Source: Streptomyces sp. RKAG293 (lineage in GTDB: Bacteria > Actinomycetota > Actinomycetes > Streptomycetales > Streptomycetaceae). From it: DNA of 64,000 nt. The stretch's first letter is position 1, and each line of letters begins with the position of its first letter. The notes under the pieces are model-generated. The model searched no databases. It saw only the letters and a program-made list of their open reading frames with translations, and had not been told where the DNA came from. Made by a program: the position numbers and the translations under genes. The stretch lies in NCBI RefSeq assembly GCF_023701745.1, contig NZ_JAJOZB010000001.1, positions 2,238,501-2,302,500 on the forward strand, in the 5' to 3' direction. Positions 63,288-64,000 of the stretch are shown here, piece by piece.

Positions 63288-64000
63288 TCAGACCTGTGGC
63301 CTGGCCATCGCCGCAAGGAACGCCTTCTCCACGTCCGCCGTGGACAGCACCCCGTAGATCTCGCCCGTCGGCTCGACGACCAGGTACTCCGTCGACGGGG
63401 TCGCCCGCAGGGTGTCCAGCAGGTCCTCGCCCGCCAGTTCCGTCGAGACCCTCATGCCCGGCTTGAGGTCCTGGGCCAGGCCGCTGACCGCGACCCAGGG
63501 GCGGCGGTGCTCGGGGATGCCGACGATCGCGGCCTCGCGGACGACCGCGGTCGGGTCCCCCTGGCCGTCCACGACGACCAGGGCGCGGGCGCCGGCCTCG
63601 TTGGCGCGGCGCAGTGCCTCGGACAACGGGGTGTCGGAGCTGACGGGCACGGCGCGCCGGGTGAGGGTGCGGGCCCGGAGGTCGGGGAGGCGTTCGCGCA
63701 GCCGGGCCATGCGCAGGCTGTTCCCGGCGCCGGTCCAGATGATGGCGGCCAGGATCGCGGCGAGCAGGGCGTCGGTGAGCGAGTCGAATCCGCTGCTGTC
63801 GGCGGTGTCGTTGTACGTGAGCAGCGGCAGGCCGAGGACCGCGATGGCCAGTGCGCGGCCGGTCCAGGCGGCGGCGACCGTGCCGCTCATCGGCTTGCCG
63901 GTGATCTTCCAGACGACGGCCCGGAGCATCCGGCCGCCGTCCAGCGGGAGGCCGGGCAGCAGGTTGAACACCGCGACGATCAGGTTGCTGATCATGAGGC
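63288..64000 (-). CDS. Site-2-type metalloprotease with CBS domains, N-terminus cut off by the window
   Basis: The visible part starts inside the M50 peptidase domain. NLLPGLPLDGGRML is the second metal-site motif (LDGG region); the HExxH motif would lie outside the window. Membrane helices follow (TDALLAAILAAIIWTG), then two CBS domains (VPVSSDTPLSEALRRANEAG and EYLVVEPTGEIYGVLSTADVEKA). CBS domains may sense adenine nucleotides. This layout matches the RseP-like site-2 proteases beside TrmI in actinobacteria. The ATG at 63995 is only internal. Confidence 0.85.
   Translation of the reverse strand, partial: LMISNLIVAVFNLLPGLPLDGGRMLRAVVWKITGKPMSGTVAAAWTGRALAIAVLGLPLLTYNDTADSSGFDSLTDALLAAILAAIIWTGAGNSLRMARLRERLPDLRARTLTRRAVPVSSDTPLSEALRRANEAGARALVVVDGQGDPTAVVREAAIVGIPEHRRPWVAVSGLAQDLKPGMRVSTELAGEDLLDTLRATPSTEYLVVEPTGEIYGVLSTADVEKAFLAAMARPQV

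Overview
The window is a very GC-rich actinobacterial chromosome segment, almost certainly Streptomyces. The markers are a conservon (cvnABCD plus cytochrome P450s), the Pup-proteasome genes, PafBC, a DmdR/IdeR-type iron box, ATGA/GTGA-coupled genes and near-absence of TTA codons. From memory the order (pheST, infC-rpmI-rplT, conservon 9, tatAC, pafBC, pafA, prcBA, pup, dop, arc) matches the S. coelicolor core region around SCO1590-SCO1660; this is recollection, not a search. There are no rRNA, tRNA, CRISPR, prophage or transposase genes, so this is mostly conserved core chromosome with interesting regulation and a few unusual proteins.

Layout. 0-5.8 kb: small HTH regulators, a NUDIX hydrolase, an XRE/TPR regulator carrying the one in-frame TTA codon I found, a YegP-like protein, a membrane PP2C phosphatase with a MITE-like inverted-repeat element just upstream, and an NTF2-like protein. 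5.8-14.1 kb: translation block (pheST, sensor kinase, RNA methyltransferase, infC-rpmI-rplT with an AUC start and a leader attenuator, DUF1844). 14.1-28.6 kb: aquaporin, SseB-like protein, serine hydrolase, mycosin-type protease with a coupled membrane partner (apparent frameshift), PLP enzyme, DUF2510 protein, LysR/TDT pair, cytosolic BtuF-like protein, OpuA-type betaine transporter with fused permease and binding protein, and a 5'-3' exonuclease. 28.8-34.1 kb: six overlapping genes forming conservon 9 with two P450s, the first missing the usual I-helix threonine. 34-41.3 kb: alpha/beta hydrolase, laccase-domain protein, an iron-box region between a P450 and a siderophore-interacting reductase, and a PadR-controlled ABC exporter. 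41.4-49.5 kb: helY, lipid kinase, tatC, tatA, two small proteins, pafC, pafB. 49.5-61 kb: two FKBPs, pafA, MFS/LacI pair, prcA, prcB, pup, dop, arc. 61-64 kb: a ferredoxin, a secreted protein, tRNA m1A58 methyltransferase and a truncated site-2 protease.

How the parts work together. Arc, PrcAB, Pup, Dop and PafA form the complete pupylation-degradation pathway, and PafBC is its DNA-damage regulator. CvnA-D form a membrane sensor and small-GTPase relay that probably controls the coupled P450s; the single-cluster ferredoxin next to arc could supply electrons to them. The iron box ties a siderophore reductase, and perhaps a divergent P450, to iron limitation. Several divergent or autoregulated pairs have clear palindromic operator candidates in their intergenic regions.
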